The notes under the pieces were generated by a model. It was not told the DNA's origin and did not search any database. It worked only from the letters and a program-made list of their open reading frames with translations. The translations under genes were made by a program, and so were the position numbers. Below are positions 36,403 through 46,449 of a stretch of 64,000 bases of DNA, in pieces (the first letter of the stretch is position 1; every line of letters begins with the position of its first letter). Source of the DNA: Leifsonia aquatica (GTDB lineage Bacteria; Actinomycetota; Actinomycetes; Actinomycetales; Microbacteriaceae); the NCBI RefSeq assembly GCF_014190775.1, contig NZ_JACHVP010000001.1, positions 1,302,001-1,366,000 on the forward strand, in the 5' to 3' direction.

Positions 36403-36560
36403 CGCGAATCTCCTCCGTAACCTGCGATTCCCGGGCGTGTCCCGCCACGCTTCCTCCGTTACCCACGTCGCCGGCAACGGAGGAGTTTTCAGGGTGGCGA
36501 GCCTGAAACGCAGGGAACGGAGGAGATCCGCCCGTGAACTGGCGGATCGTCCTCCGTTCG
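36403..36560. repeat. Structured intergenic repeat with nested hairpins (CCTCCGTT/AACGGAGG)
   Basis: Between serB and fabG. An outer imperfect stem pairs 36406-36430 with 36505-36528 (about 20 of 24), an inner stem pairs CCTCCGTT at 36453-36460 with AACGGAGG at 36476-36483, and a third pairs TTTCAGG (36487-36493) with CCTGAAA (36502-36508). Another CCTCCGTT is at 36551-36558. No gene is seen in the 270-nt gap. It may be a REP/BIME-like dispersed element or a structured transcript end. Confidence 0.75.
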
Positions 36561-36581
36561 AAACATACGGCGCCCGAGTGG

Positions 36582-37292
36582 CTAGTGCCCCATCCCGAGG
36601 CCGCCATCGACCGGGATGACCGCGCCGGAGATGTAGCCGGCGTCGTCCCCCGCGACCCACGCGACGACCTTCGCGACCTCGCTCGGCGACGCGAAGCGGC
36701 CGGCGGGGATGCTCTTCTTGTACTCGGCCTGCTGCGTCTCCGGCAGCGCGGCCGTCATGTCCGTCTCGATGAAGCCCGGCGCGACGACGTTCGCGGTGAT
36801 GCCGCGGGCGCCCAGCTCGCGGGTGATCGAGCGCGCCATGCCCACCAGGCCGGCCTTCGACGAGGCGTAGTTGACCTGACCGGCGCCGCCGAACAGGCCG
36901 ACGACGCTCGAGATCAGCACGATACGGCCGAACCGGGCCTTCAGCATGCCCTTGTTCGCGCGCTTGACGACGCGGAACGCGCCGCCGAGGTTCGTCTCGA
37001 TGACGCTGTCGAACTCCTCGTCCGTCATGCGCATCAGCAGGGTGTCCTTGGTGATGCCGGCGTTCGCCACGACGACCTCGACCGGGCCGAGCTTCTGCTC
37101 GATCTCGGTGAACGCGGCGTCGATCGACGCGGTGTCGGTCACATCGGCGCGCACGGTGAGCGCTCCCTCCGGCCCCTCGCCCGAGCGGGCGGTGACGGCG
37201 ACGCGGTGGCCCTGGGCCACGAACTCCTCGGCGATCGCGTAGCCGATCCCGCGGTTTCCGCCGGTGACGAGCACGGTGCGCTGCGTGGTCAT
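36582..37292 (-). CDS. fabG: 3-oxoacyl-ACP reductase FabG-like short-chain dehydrogenase
   Basis: 236 residues. NADPH-dependent reduction of 3-ketoacyl-ACP in fatty acid synthesis. Rossmann loop VTGGNRGIGYAIA at 9-21, NAG motif VVANAGITKD, catalytic Ser of LISSVVG, Y-x3-K in VNYASSKAG, and FIETDMT in the typical position. C-terminal VIPVDGGLGMGH fits FabG closely. ATG at 37292 follows AGAGGAAATC. Divergent from DUF3099; a longer reading upstream has no support. Confidence 0.9.
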   Translation of the reverse strand: MTTQRTVLVTGGNRGIGYAIAEEFVAQGHRVAVTARSGEGPEGALTVRADVTDTASIDAAFTEIEQKLGPVEVVVANAGITKDTLLMRMTDEEFDSVIETNLGGAFRVVKRANKGMLKARFGRIVLISSVVGLFGGAGQVNYASSKAGLVGMARSITRELGARGITANVVAPGFIETDMTAALPETQQAEYKKSIPAGRFASPSEVAKVVAWVAGDDAGYISGAVIPVDGGLGMGH

Positions 37293-37356
37293 GTGGTGAT
37301 TTCCTCTCGAATCGAACGGGTACCAGTCTATGGACGTACGCTTGAGGGGAATCCTC

Positions 37357-37662
37357 ATGAAAACCACACGCCCCACGATCACGAACCTCGGCCTCTCGCC
37401 GGACGAGGAACGGCATCACCGGATGATCAGATACTCGGTGGCGATGGGCATCCGTGTGGTCTGCCTGATCGTGGCCGTGCTGGTTCCGGGATGGTGGGCG
37501 GCCGTGCCGATCATCGCCGCGATCTTCCTCCCGTACATCGCCGTGGTCCTCGCGAACGTCCACGCCGACCCGCGTCGAGGAGAAGCCCAGCGTCCGGGCA
37601 ATATCCTTCCCATGACGCCTCCGCCGCCCGGTGGCGGCGACCCGAAGCAGGAGGGCCAGTGA
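37357..37662 (+). CDS. DUF3099 membrane protein
   Basis: 101 residues. After a short cytoplasmic part (SPDEERHHRMIRYSV), two membrane helices (about 25-65) and a Pro-rich tail (MTPPPPGGGD). DUF3099 is an actinobacterial family of unknown function, common next to FabG. Start ATG has GAGGGGA at about 6 nt. First gene of a three-gene operon: its stop overlaps the next start by 4 nt (GTGA). Confidence 0.85.
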   Translation: MKTTRPTITNLGLSPDEERHHRMIRYSVAMGIRVVCLIVAVLVPGWWAAVPIIAAIFLPYIAVVLANVHADPRRGEAQRPGNILPMTPPPPGGGDPKQEGQ

Positions 37663-37901
37663 TCGGACTCGGAGAGCCGGATCCTCTGACGTGCTCGCGC
37701 GCGGGATGCCGTGAGACGGCGACCTGGCGCATCGAATGGCGCAACCCGAAGATCCACACCGCCGACCGCGTGAAGGTGTGGCTGGCGTGCGACGAGCACG
37801 AGGAGTTCCTCCGGGAGTTCCTGGCGGCTCGGGAGTTCCCCGTGGCCGTGAAGCCCGTGGACGAGACGGCGGCCGCCTCGGGCGAACGGACGACGGCGTG
37901 A
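37659..37901 (+). CDS. Small Cys-containing protein, function unknown
   Basis: 80 residues. CSRAGCRETATWRIEWRNPKIH followed later by ACDEHEEFLREFL resembles a small zinc-ribbon (C-x4-C ... C-x2-H), and actinobacterial relatives are annotated only as hypothetical or acetone-carboxylase-like. Both flanking genes overlap it by 4 nt, so it is translated together with DUF3099 and the SURF1 gene. Possibly a factor in cytochrome oxidase assembly, by context only. Confidence 0.72.
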   Translation: MIGLGEPDPLTCSRAGCRETATWRIEWRNPKIHTADRVKVWLACDEHEEFLREFLAAREFPVAVKPVDETAAASGERTTA

Positions 37902-38764
37902 GCGGCGCGAACGGCGGCGGCTGGAAGTTCGCCTTCTCGAAGCGCTGGCTCGGCTACCTCGCCTTCGCCATCGCCTTCGCGATCGCCTGCGGATTCCTCT
38001 CGAACTGGCAGCTCGCCCGCAGCAAGGAGGCCGCGGCGGCGAACGCCCTGATCTCCCAGAACTTCGACTCGAAACCGGTGCCGCTCACCAGCGAGCTGCC
38101 GACGCTCACGTCGTACTCGAAGGGCCAGGAGTGGACCCGCGTCACCGTGACCGGCACCTACGAGCCAGACCTCCAGCTCCTCGCGCGCAACCGGCCGTTC
38201 AACGGCAACCCGGGCTTCGAGGTCCTGACGCCGCTGCGCACCGCGGACGGCTCGCTCTTCATCGTCGATCGCGGCTGGGTACCGACGGGCAACGACTCCG
38301 ACGACCCCGACCACGTCCCCGCTCCCCCGTCCGGGACGGTCACCGTCGTGGCGCGCCTCAAGGCCAGCGAGCCGGCCATCGACGGGCGCACGGCGGTCGG
38401 CCGACAGGTCGGCACCATCCAGCTCTCCGTGGTGAAGCAGAAGATGGACACGGGTGCCGTCTATACGGGCGCGTACGGCCTCCTGGACAGCGAGAAGCCC
38501 GCTCCGGCATCCGCACCCACCCCCACCGTCACCGAGCCGCCCACGCAGGACGAGGGGCTGCACTGGTCGTACATGATCCAGTGGATCATCTTCGCGCTCA
38601 TCGGCTTCTTCGGTCTCGGCTACGCGCTGCGCACGGAGTACCGCAAGCTCAACGAGAACGACCCCGCGGAGAAGGCCCGCGCCGCCGAGCGCGACCGCAA
38701 GCGGGCGCTCAAGCGCACGGACTCCGACGTCGAGGACGAACTGCTCGACGCCTCCTCGCGCTGA
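37898..38764 (+). CDS. SURF1-family cytochrome oxidase assembly protein
   Basis: 288 residues. SURF1 helps insert heme a in cytochrome c oxidase subunit I. Typical features: N-terminal membrane helix (about 15-35), NWQLARSKEAAAAN, the periplasmic domain with EWTRVTVTGTYEPDLQLLARNRPFNGNPGFEVLTPLRT, FIVDRGWVP and a second helix near 225-245. The acidic/basic C-terminal tail is cytoplasmic. The GTG start overlaps the previous stop by 4 nt. Fits the ctaA and ctaB genes for heme A synthesis in the same window. Confidence 0.9.
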   Translation: MSGANGGGWKFAFSKRWLGYLAFAIAFAIACGFLSNWQLARSKEAAAANALISQNFDSKPVPLTSELPTLTSYSKGQEWTRVTVTGTYEPDLQLLARNRPFNGNPGFEVLTPLRTADGSLFIVDRGWVPTGNDSDDPDHVPAPPSGTVTVVARLKASEPAIDGRTAVGRQVGTIQLSVVKQKMDTGAVYTGAYGLLDSEKPAPASAPTPTVTEPPTQDEGLHWSYMIQWIIFALIGFFGLGYALRTEYRKLNENDPAEKARAAERDRKRALKRTDSDVEDELLDASSR

Positions 38765-38767
38765 CCC

Positions 38768-38830
38768 CGCGCACATTCGTGCCGAATGTCGACTCTGAGC
38801 GTCTCAGAGTCGACATTCGGCACGAATCGT
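38768..38830. terminator. Bidirectional terminator built from the 24-bp palindromic repeat (copy 2)
   Basis: A perfect 25-bp stem (38775-38799 with 38803-38827) and a 3-nt loop, between the converging SURF1 and ABC-F genes. Bases 38768-38791 are identical to the left arm of the repeat at 7544-7567. Confidence 0.85.
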
Positions 38831-38837
38831 TGCGGGG

Positions 38838-40436
38838 CTAGGCCAGCGAGATCAGGTCGAGGTAGTCCTTGTTCCAGTGGTCCTCGACGCCGTCGGGAAG
38901 GATGAGGACCCGCTCGGGATTCAGCGCCTCCACCGCACCCTCGTCGTGGCTCACGAGCACGACCGCACCCTCGTAGTGCGCCAGGGCGTCGAGGATCTCG
39001 TCGCGGCTCGCGGGGTCGAGGTTGTTGGTCGGCTCGTCGAGCAGCAGCACGTTCGCGCCCGAGACGACGATCATCGCCAGGGCGAGACGCGTCTTCTCGC
39101 CACCGGACAGCACGCCCGCCGGCTTGTGCGCGTCATCCCCGGTGAACAGGAACGAGCCGAGCACCTTGCGCGCCTCGGTCTCGGTCAGGTTCGGCGACGA
39201 CGACACCATGTTCTGCAGCACCGAGCGCTCGACGTCGATCGTCTCGTGCTCCTGGGCGTAGTAACCGATGCGGAGGCCGTGGCCGGGCTCGACCTGGCCG
39301 GTGTCCGGCTTGTCGACGCCCGCGAGCATCCGGAGCAGCGTTGTCTTGCCCGCACCGTTGAGCCCGAGCACCACGACCTTCGCCCCGCGGTCGATCGCGA
39401 GGTCGACGGCGGTGAAGATCTCCAGCGAGCCGTAACTCTTCGACAGGTCGGAGGCGGTGAGCGGGGTGCGACCGCAGGCGGCGGGGGTCGGGAAGCGCAG
39501 CTTCGCCACGCGGTCGACCTGGCGCACCTCGTCGAGGCCGGAGAGCAGCTTCTCGGCACGGGCCACCATCTGGTGGGCCGCCGCCGCCTTCGTCGCCTTG
39601 GCGCCGAACTTCGCGGCCTGGAGCTGGAGGGCGGTCGCCTTCTTCTCGGCGTTGGCGCGCTCCTTCTTGCGGCGCTCCTCGTCGGCGGCGCGCTGGCGCT
39701 GGTAGTTCTTCCAGCCCATGTTGTAGATGTCGATGACCTGGCGGTTGGCGTCGAGGTAGAAGACGCGGTTGACGGTCTCCCCCACGAGCTCGACATCGTG
39801 CGAGATGACGATGAAGCCGCCGGAGTACCCCTTCAGGAACTCACGCAGCCACACGACCGAGTCGGCGTCGAGGTGGTTGGTCGGCTCGTCGAGGATCATC
39901 GTGCGCGCGTCCGAGAACAGGATGCGCGCCAGCTCGATGCGGCGGCGCTGGCCACCCGAGAGGGTCTTGAGCGGCTGGTCCAGGATGCGGTCCGGGAGGT
40001 TGAGGTTGCTCGCGATGGAGGCCGCCTCGGCCTCGGCCGCGTACCCGCCGAGCATGTGGAACTGCTCCTCCAGCCGGCCGTACTTCTTCATCGCCGCGGC
40101 CGACACCGCCGCATCGTCGCTCGCCATGTCGAGCGTCGACTGCTGCATCCCGAGCACGATCGATCCGAGCCCACGGGCGTCGAGGATGCGCGTGCGCGCG
40201 AGATCGTCCAGGTTGCCCGAGCGCGGGTCCTGCGGGAGGTAGCCGAGCTCGCCGCTGCGGTCGACCTTCCCCGCCGTCGGCAGCAGATCACCGGCCAGCA
40301 CCTTCGTCAGGGTGGTCTTGCCGGCCCCGTTCCGGCCGACGAGGCCGATCTTGTCGCCGTCGGCGACGCGGAAGCTGACATCCTCCATCAGGAGGCGGGC
40401 GCCGACGCGCAGTTCGAGGCCCTGGACGCTGAGCAC
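38838..40436 (-). CDS. ABC-F family ribosome-associated ATPase
   Basis: 532 residues, two tandem ABC domains and no membrane part. First: Walker A GRNGAGKTT, signature LSGGQRRRIEL, Walker B MILDEPTNHLD; second: [34 protein letters not shown]. The linker (about 240-310) is rich in Lys, Glu, Ala, as in translation factors of the ABC-F type (EttA, Uup, Ettaf). Probably acts on the ribosome E site. GTG at 40436 follows AAAGGA; a longer start (40463) overlaps a hairpin and is rejected. Confidence 0.9.
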   Translation of the reverse strand: MLSVQGLELRVGARLLMEDVSFRVADGDKIGLVGRNGAGKTTLTKVLAGDLLPTAGKVDRSGELGYLPQDPRSGNLDDLARTRILDARGLGSIVLGMQQSTLDMASDDAAVSAAAMKKYGRLEEQFHMLGGYAAEAEAASIASNLNLPDRILDQPLKTLSGGQRRRIELARILFSDARTMILDEPTNHLDADSVVWLREFLKGYSGGFIVISHDVELVGETVNRVFYLDANRQVIDIYNMGWKNYQRQRAADEERRKKERANAEKKATALQLQAAKFGAKATKAAAAHQMVARAEKLLSGLDEVRQVDRVAKLRFPTPAACGRTPLTASDLSKSYGSLEIFTAVDLAIDRGAKVVVLGLNGAGKTTLLRMLAGVDKPDTGQVEPGHGLRIGYYAQEHETIDVERSVLQNMVSSSPNLTETEARKVLGSFLFTGDDAHKPAGVLSGGEKTRLALAMIVVSGANVLLLDEPTNNLDPASRDEILDALAHYEGAVVLVSHDEGAVEALNPERVLILPDGVEDHWNKDYLDLISLA

Positions 40437-40460
40437 GATGAATCCTTCTCTTTCAGAGGT

Positions 40461-40494
40461 CATCCGCCCCGGACCGACGGGTCCGGGGCGGATG
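40461..40494 (-). terminator. Terminator at the end of the suf operon
   Basis: Perfect 14-bp stem (CATCCGCCCCGGAC / GTCCGGGGCGGATG) with a 6-nt loop, downstream of the sufT-like gene on the minus strand and just before the ABC-F start. Confidence 0.75.
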
Positions 40495-40517
40495 CAGGTG
40501 TTGTTGTGGGGTGCGGG

Positions 40518-40847
40518 TCAGATGGCGAAGCCGAGCGCGCGCATCATGTCGCGGCCGTCGTCGGTGATCCGCTCCGGGCCCCACGGTGGCATCCACACCC
40601 AGTTGATGCGGAACGCCTCGACGATGCCGTCGAGCGACTCGGCGGTCTGCTCCTCCAGCACGTCGGTGAGGGGGCAGCCGGCGCTGGTCAGCGTCATCGA
40701 GATGATGAGGGCGTCGTTCTCGTCGTCCCAGCCCAGATCGTAGATCAGGCCGAGGTCGACGACGTTGATCCCGAGCTCGGGATCCATGACGTTCTTCAGC
40801 GCCTCTTCGACCTGGTCGAAGAGGGCCGGGCTGAGCGTGGCGACCAT
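40518..40847 (-). CDS. SufT-like Fe-S cluster assembly factor (MIP18/DUF59)
   Basis: 109 residues. NVMDPELGINVVDLGLIYDL and MTLTSAGCPLTDVLEEQ match DUF59, with the conserved Cys in SAGCPL; DxGLIY is also intact. Members (SufT, PaaD-like) assist Fe-S maturation. Starts 9 nt after sufC. A TAGGCT box (complement of 40854-40859), formed partly by the sufC stop, is 6 nt upstream, so it may have an additional leaderless promoter of its own. Confidence 0.85.
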   Translation of the reverse strand: MVATLSPALFDQVEEALKNVMDPELGINVVDLGLIYDLGWDDENDALIISMTLTSAGCPLTDVLEEQTAESLDGIVEAFRINWVWMPPWGPERITDDGRDMMRALGFAI

Positions 40848-40856
40848 GGTGGGAGC

Positions 40857-41651
<795 letters not shown>

Positions 41652-41656
41652 GGTGT

Positions 41657-41983
41657 TCAAATCTCTTTCGTAACGTTCGGGTCGATGAAGACGTCGCCGT
41701 CGATCAGCTCGACCGCGTAGACGGGGACGGGCTCGTACGCCGGGAGGTTGAGGGGCTTGCCGGTGAGGAGCGAGAACTGGGAGCCGTGCGCCCAGCACTC
41801 GAGGGTCTCCCCCTCGACGAAGCCCTCGGACAGCGAGATCTCGCCGTGGGTGCAGGTGTCGCCGATCGCGTGGACGTCGCCCGCGGAGTCCTTGACCACC
41901 GCGATGGGAACGCCGTCGACGACGACGCGGGAGGCCTGGTTCTCCACCAGCTCCGCGACGGCGAGCACGCGCGACGCAGCCAT
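41657..41983 (-). CDS. Rieske-type ferredoxin subunit, Suf-associated
   Basis: 108 residues. C-x-H-x15-18-C-x2-H Rieske motif is intact ([10 protein letters not shown] ... [10 protein letters not shown]), so it binds a [2Fe-2S] cluster. The small protein resembles the non-heme iron oxygenase ferredoxin subunit found between sufD and sufC in actinobacteria; probably donates electrons for Fe-S cluster building. Start ATG overlaps the sufD stop by one base (TGATG). Confidence 0.88.
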   Translation of the reverse strand: MAASRVLAVAELVENQASRVVVDGVPIAVVKDSAGDVHAIGDTCTHGEISLSEGFVEGETLECWAHGSQFSLLTGKPLNLPAYEPVPVYAVELIDGDVFIDPNVTKEI

Positions 41984-43164
41984 CAGCCGGCCGCCACGAC
42001 GGACGCCGTCAGCTCCGCCTCGATCGCCGTCTGGAGGTGCTCCTGCAGGGCGGGCGAGCCGATCTGCTGGACGATCTCGAACAGGAAGCCGCGCACGACC
42101 AGTCGGCGCGCCTCCTCCTCGGTGATGCCGCGCGACTGGAGGTAGAAGAGCTGCTCGTCGTCGAACCGGCCGGTGGCGCTGGCGTGGCCGGCGCCGACGA
42201 TGTCGCCGGTCTCGATCTCGAGGTTCGGGACGGAGTCGGCACGGGCGCCGTCCGTGAGGACGAGGTTGCGGTTCTGCTCGTAGGTGTCGGTGCCGACGGC
42301 CTTCGGGCCGATCAGCACATCGCCGATCCAGACCGTGCGCGCGCCCTCGCCCTGCAGTGCACCCTTGTAGGTGACGCGGCTGCGGGTCTCCGCGCCGTCG
42401 TGGTGCACGTAGACCTGCTGCTCGAGGTGCTGGTGGGCGTCGGCGAAGTAGGCGCCGAGCAGTTCGGCGTCGGACCGAGCGCCGGCGAGGTGCGCCGACG
42501 GGTTGAGCCGGACCACGGAGCCGCCGAGGGTGACGGCGACGTGCTTGAGGCGTGCGCCCTCCTCGAGCCGGGCGAAGTGCGCGGCGATGTGGATGGCGTC
42601 GTCGTCCCATTCCTGCACCGAGACGACGGTCACGTCGGCGTTGGCGCCGACGAGGAACTCGACGTTCTCGGCGAGGTGGGCCGACCCGCGGTTCTGCAGG
42701 ATGAGCGTGCCGCGGGCGCCGGGGGCGATCTCGACCACGGTGTGCGCGGCGCGGGGGCCGCTGCCGAGCGCGGAGCGGGTGATCGTCGCCTCGGTGTCCT
42801 CGGTTCCGGCGAAGCCGATGAGGAGCGCCTGCTCGAAGCGCGACCACGCGTTCGCGGACACGCGGTCCTCCGGGAGGCCGGCGGTGCCGATCCGGGCGTC
42901 GTCGCGGGCGATCCACGACGTGGTCACGCCGGGCACCTCGACGGTGTCGTAGGCGTACGTGGAACCGTCGAGCTCACCCGTGAGCAGCTCGCTCAGGCGG
43001 GCCACCGGGGTGTACTTCCACATGACCTCGCGGCCGGTCACCGCCGGGAAGGCGGTGACGTCGGTCGAGGTGAAGCGCTCGGAGCGGGTCTGGACGGGGA
43101 CCGGGGCGCGCATGTGGGAGGGCGCGACCGCCGTCTGGTCGATCGTGGGGGTGCTGGACGTCAT
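41983..43164 (-). CDS. sufD: SufD, Fe-S assembly scaffold protein
   Basis: 393 residues. SufB/SufD-type beta-helix domain ([38 protein letters not shown] ... [26 protein letters not shown]) with the conserved C-terminal helix pair. Lower similarity in the N-terminal half, as usual for SufD. Starts 1 nt after the sufB stop. Forms SufBC2D with SufB and SufC. Confidence 0.93.
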   Translation of the reverse strand: MTSSTPTIDQTAVAPSHMRAPVPVQTRSERFTSTDVTAFPAVTGREVMWKYTPVARLSELLTGELDGSTYAYDTVEVPGVTTSWIARDDARIGTAGLPEDRVSANAWSRFEQALLIGFAGTEDTEATITRSALGSGPRAAHTVVEIAPGARGTLILQNRGSAHLAENVEFLVGANADVTVVSVQEWDDDAIHIAAHFARLEEGARLKHVAVTLGGSVVRLNPSAHLAGARSDAELLGAYFADAHQHLEQQVYVHHDGAETRSRVTYKGALQGEGARTVWIGDVLIGPKAVGTDTYEQNRNLVLTDGARADSVPNLEIETGDIVGAGHASATGRFDDEQLFYLQSRGITEEEARRLVVRGFLFEIVQQIGSPALQEHLQTAIEAELTASVVAAG

Positions 43165-43165
43165 A

Positions 43166-44584
43166 TCAGCCGACAGAGCCTTCCATGCCCATCTCGATGA
43201 GCTTGTTGAGTTCGAGTGCGTATTCCATCGGGAGCTCACGAGCGATCGGCTCGATGAAGCCGCGGACGATCATGGCCATCGCCTCGTCCTCCGGCATGCC
43301 CCGGGACATCAGGTAGAAGAGCTGCTCCTCGCTGACGCGCGAGACCGTGGCCTCGTGGCCGAGCTGCACATCGTCCACCCGGATGTCGATCGCCGGGTAG
43401 GTATCGGAGCGGGAGATGCTGTCGACCAGCAGCGCGTCGCAGCGGACGGTGTTCGCCGCGTGGTGCGCGTTGGCGTCGACGCGGACCTCGCCGCGGTAGC
43501 CGGCGCGACCGCCGCCGCGCGCGATCGACTTGGACACGATCGACGACTGCGTGTACGGCGCCATGTGGATCATCTTGGCGCCGGCGTCCTGGTGCTGGCC
43601 CGGGCCCGCGAAGGCGACGGAGAGCGTCTCGCCCTTGGCGTGCTCGCCCATGAGGTAGATCGACGGGTACTTCATCGTCACCTTGGAGCCGATGTTGCCG
43701 TCGATCCACTCCATCGTCGCGCCCTCGGCCGCGGTCGCCCGCTTGGTGACGAGGTTGTAGACGTTGTTCGACCAGTTCTGGATCGTCGTGTAGCGCACGC
43801 GGGCGTTCTTCTTGACGATGATCTCCACGACGGCCGAGTGGAGGGAGTCCGACTTGTAGATCGGGGCGGTGCAGCCCTCGATGTAGTGGACGTAGCTGTC
43901 CTCGTCGGCGATGATCAGCGTGCGCTCGAACTGGCCCATGTTCTCCGTGTTGATGCGGAAGTAGGCCTGGAGCGGGATCTCGACGTGGACGCCCTTGGGC
44001 ACGTACACGAAGGAGCCGCCCGACCACACGGCGGTGTTCAGCGCGGCGAACTTGTTGTCGCCCGACGGGATGACGGTGCCGAAGTACTCCTCGAAGATCT
44101 CGGGGTACTCCTTGAGCGCGGTGTCGGTGTCGAGGAAGATGACCCCCTGCTGCTCGAGGTCCTCGCGGATCTGGTGGTACACCACCTCGGACTCGTACTG
44201 AGCCGCGACGCCGGCCACGAGGCGCTGACGCTCCGCCTCCGGGATGCCGAGCTTCTCGTACGTGTTGCGGATGTCCTCCGGCAGGTCCTCCCAGCTCTGG
44301 GCCTGCTTCTCCGTCGAGCGGACGAAGTACTTGATGTTGTCGAAGTCGATCTCCGACAGGTCGGCGCCCCAGGTGGGCATCGGCTTGCGCTCGAAGAGCT
44401 GGAGCGCCTTCAGGCGGCGCTGGAGCATCCACTCCGGCTCGCCCTTCAGGTCCGAGATGTCTTTCACCACCTGTGGGGAGATGCCGCGACGCGCGGACGA
44501 GCCCGCCGCGTCGGAGTCGGCCCAGCCGAACTCGTACTGCCCCAGGCTGGCGAGTTCTGGCCGGTCGATCAGGATGTCTGACAT
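43166..44584 (-). CDS. sufB: SufB, Fe-S assembly scaffold protein
   Basis: 472 residues. Main scaffold for the nascent cluster. Diagnostic blocks are [25 protein letters not shown] (the conserved Cys), [32 protein letters not shown] and [38 protein letters not shown]. First gene of the operon; ATG at 44584 preceded by GAGGTAG. The usual regulator sufR is not next to it and the divergent side is ctaA. Confidence 0.96.
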   Translation of the reverse strand: MSDILIDRPELASLGQYEFGWADSDAAGSSARRGISPQVVKDISDLKGEPEWMLQRRLKALQLFERKPMPTWGADLSEIDFDNIKYFVRSTEKQAQSWEDLPEDIRNTYEKLGIPEAERQRLVAGVAAQYESEVVYHQIREDLEQQGVIFLDTDTALKEYPEIFEEYFGTVIPSGDNKFAALNTAVWSGGSFVYVPKGVHVEIPLQAYFRINTENMGQFERTLIIADEDSYVHYIEGCTAPIYKSDSLHSAVVEIIVKKNARVRYTTIQNWSNNVYNLVTKRATAAEGATMEWIDGNIGSKVTMKYPSIYLMGEHAKGETLSVAFAGPGQHQDAGAKMIHMAPYTQSSIVSKSIARGGGRAGYRGEVRVDANAHHAANTVRCDALLVDSISRSDTYPAIDIRVDDVQLGHEATVSRVSEEQLFYLMSRGMPEDEAMAMIVRGFIEPIARELPMEYALELNKLIEMGMEGSVG

Positions 44585-44908
44585 ATCTACCTCGTTTCCT
44601 ACCACTCGTAACCGGATATCAGTCCGGCTCATTCCTCCCGGACGGACGGCATGCGCCTGCCGTTCGGGCGTCCTGATTGTGCGGGTGGCTGGTGTGCGTA
44701 CCTAAAATGATCGAGGACGACGGGCGACTGTGCCCTTGGCCGCCCTGCGTCGGACTGCCGTTCTCGGCAGGGGCGCAGTGCGGACACGCGCACAGGGAGC
44801 GCGCGTCTCGAACCCATCGATTCTACAGGTGCGGACCGGTAAAAGTAGAGACGCGCCCTGCGCGTTGGCCGAGTATCCGATTCACACTGAGAAAGCACCA
44901 AGGAAGAC
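44585..44908. other. Intergenic region between sufB and ctaA, no gene seen
   Basis: 324 nt holding the divergent promoters. An inverted repeat CCGGATATCAGTCCGG at 44612-44627 near the sufB side could be an operator. A TAAAATGAT stretch at about 44704 is a possible -10. No coding sequence or known riboswitch is recognised. Confidence 0.5.
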
Positions 44909-45853
44909 ATGAAGCGCATCATCGCCTGGCTGCCCGACCGCGTCGACACTCGGCTGAAGGTGATCGGGTGGGTCTACCTCGTCGGGCAGATCGTGCTGGT
45001 GGGCACCGGCGGCCTGGTCCGCCTGACCTCCAGCGGCCTCGGCTGCCCGACCTGGCCCAAGTGCACCGACGCCTCCCTGGTGAACACGCCCGAGATGGGC
45101 ATCCACGGGTTCATCGAGTTCGGGAACCGACTGCTCGGTGTGCTGCTCGGCCTGATCGCGATCGTCGCGTTCCTCATGATCCTCAAGCTGCGGAAGTCGC
45201 GCCCGGAGCTCTTCTGGCTCACCCTGCTCGCCGGCCTCGGCATCCCGGCGCAGGCGGTCATCGGCGGGATCAGCGTGCTGACCGACCTGAACCCGTACGT
45301 CGTCGGCCTCCACTTCGTCATCTCCACCGTGCTGGTCGCCCTCTGCACCGCCTTCCTGCTCCGCCTGTACGCGGTCCCCGGCCCGCGCGTCCGCGCCGTG
45401 CCCGGGTGGTTCGCCGGCATCGCCCACCTGACCAGCTTCGTGGTGGCCGTCACGATCGTCGTCGGCATCCTGACCACCGGCTCGGGACCGCACTCCGGCG
45501 ACAGCAAGGCGACGCGCAACGGTCTCGACCCCGAGATCCTCCAGCACGTGCACGCGATCCCCGCGTACGTGACCTTCGCCCTCACGCTCGTGCTCGTGAT
45601 CGCCTCGCTGCGCATCCGCACCACCCGGGTGCACCGGTACACGATGTACCTGCTCGCGGTCGAGGTGCTGCAGATCGCGGTCGGCCTCATCCAGGCGAAC
45701 ACCGGTCTCCCCGGCATCCTGGTCGGCATCCACATGATGCTCGCCGCGACCCTCGCCGCCGCGATGACCGCGGTGATCATGTCCCTCAAGGCCCCGGTCG
45801 CCGACGAGGCCGCGCCCGAGGGCTCAGCCGTCAGCGGGGCCGTCGCCGCGTAG
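44909..45853 (+). CDS. ctaA: Heme A synthase (CtaA/COX15)
   Basis: 314 residues, eight membrane helices. Oxidises the C8 methyl of heme O to the formyl of heme A. Conserved pieces: VGTGGLVRLTSSGLGCPTWPKC with the Cys pair, HGFIEFGNRLLG (His for heme), QAVIGGISVLTDLNPYVVGLHF, and GSGPHSGD, HVHAIP in the second half. AGGAAG ribosome site. Overlaps the convergent GNAT gene by 30 bp. Confidence 0.95.
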   Translation: MKRIIAWLPDRVDTRLKVIGWVYLVGQIVLVGTGGLVRLTSSGLGCPTWPKCTDASLVNTPEMGIHGFIEFGNRLLGVLLGLIAIVAFLMILKLRKSRPELFWLTLLAGLGIPAQAVIGGISVLTDLNPYVVGLHFVISTVLVALCTAFLLRLYAVPGPRVRAVPGWFAGIAHLTSFVVAVTIVVGILTTGSGPHSGDSKATRNGLDPEILQHVHAIPAYVTFALTLVLVIASLRIRTTRVHRYTMYLLAVEVLQIAVGLIQANTGLPGILVGIHMMLAATLAAAMTAVIMSLKAPVADEAAPEGSAVSGAVAA

Positions 45854-46372
45854 CAAGACGCCCACGAGGGCGTCGCGCTCCACGTCGTGGAAGCGGACGC
45901 GGTGCGGGGTCGCGCCCGCGAAGCCGAACCCGACGCCCTCCGCGAGCCGCCTGCTCTGCTCGTTGCCCGGGAGGTACTCCCAGCGCAGCCGCGTGAAGCC
46001 GAGCCCCTCCGGTGCGAGCGCGTGCGCGGTCACGGCGACGAGTGCCTCGTGCATCACGCCTCGTCCGCGGGAGCCCGGCTCGAGCCAGCAGCCCAGTGAT
46101 GCCGAACCGGCGGCCTCGTCGCGCCGCACCTCGGCGACGCCCACCAGCGGGGCGTACTCGGCAGGGCGGATCGCCCAGACGGTGTACTGCCCGCCGGCCA
46201 ACCCGTGCGGGCAGTAGCTCCGCACGAAGAACTCGGCGCTGGCGCGCGTGTACGGGTGCGGCAACGGCACCCAGCGCTGGGTCTGCTCGTCCTGGCAGGC
46301 CGCGAACACCGCGGGGATGTCACTCTCCCGGGGAGCGTCGAGCACGAGCCGCGGCGTCCGGAGGGTGAGCAC
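45824..46372 (-). CDS. GNAT family N-acetyltransferase (RimJ/RimL type)
   Basis: 182 residues. RimJ/RimL-like start TPRLVLDAPRESDIPAVF, acetyl-CoA loop LEPGSRGRGVMHEAL (R-x-x-G-R/G-x-G/A region) and TRLRWEYLPGNEQSRRLAEGVGFGFAG. Substrate unknown; ribosomal-protein N-terminal or small-molecule acetylation. GTG start with TAGCGT 7 nt upstream (complement of 46380-46385). Its 3' end overlaps ctaA by 30 bp. Confidence 0.87.
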   Translation of the reverse strand: MLTLRTPRLVLDAPRESDIPAVFAACQDEQTQRWVPLPHPYTRASAEFFVRSYCPHGLAGGQYTVWAIRPAEYAPLVGVAEVRRDEAAGSASLGCWLEPGSRGRGVMHEALVAVTAHALAPEGLGFTRLRWEYLPGNEQSRRLAEGVGFGFAGATPHRVRFHDVERDALVGVLLRGDGPADG

Positions 46373-46449
46373 GCTGCAGACGCTAGCAGCGCGCCGTCAG
46401 CACGCACCAGACCGTGTCGGAGCACCCGTATCGCGGTGCTCCCCCGCGA

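Noticed and set aside
40437-40463. ABC-F start at 40463
   Set aside because: It would begin inside the suf terminator hairpin; GTG at 40436 has a good ribosome site and fits the family.
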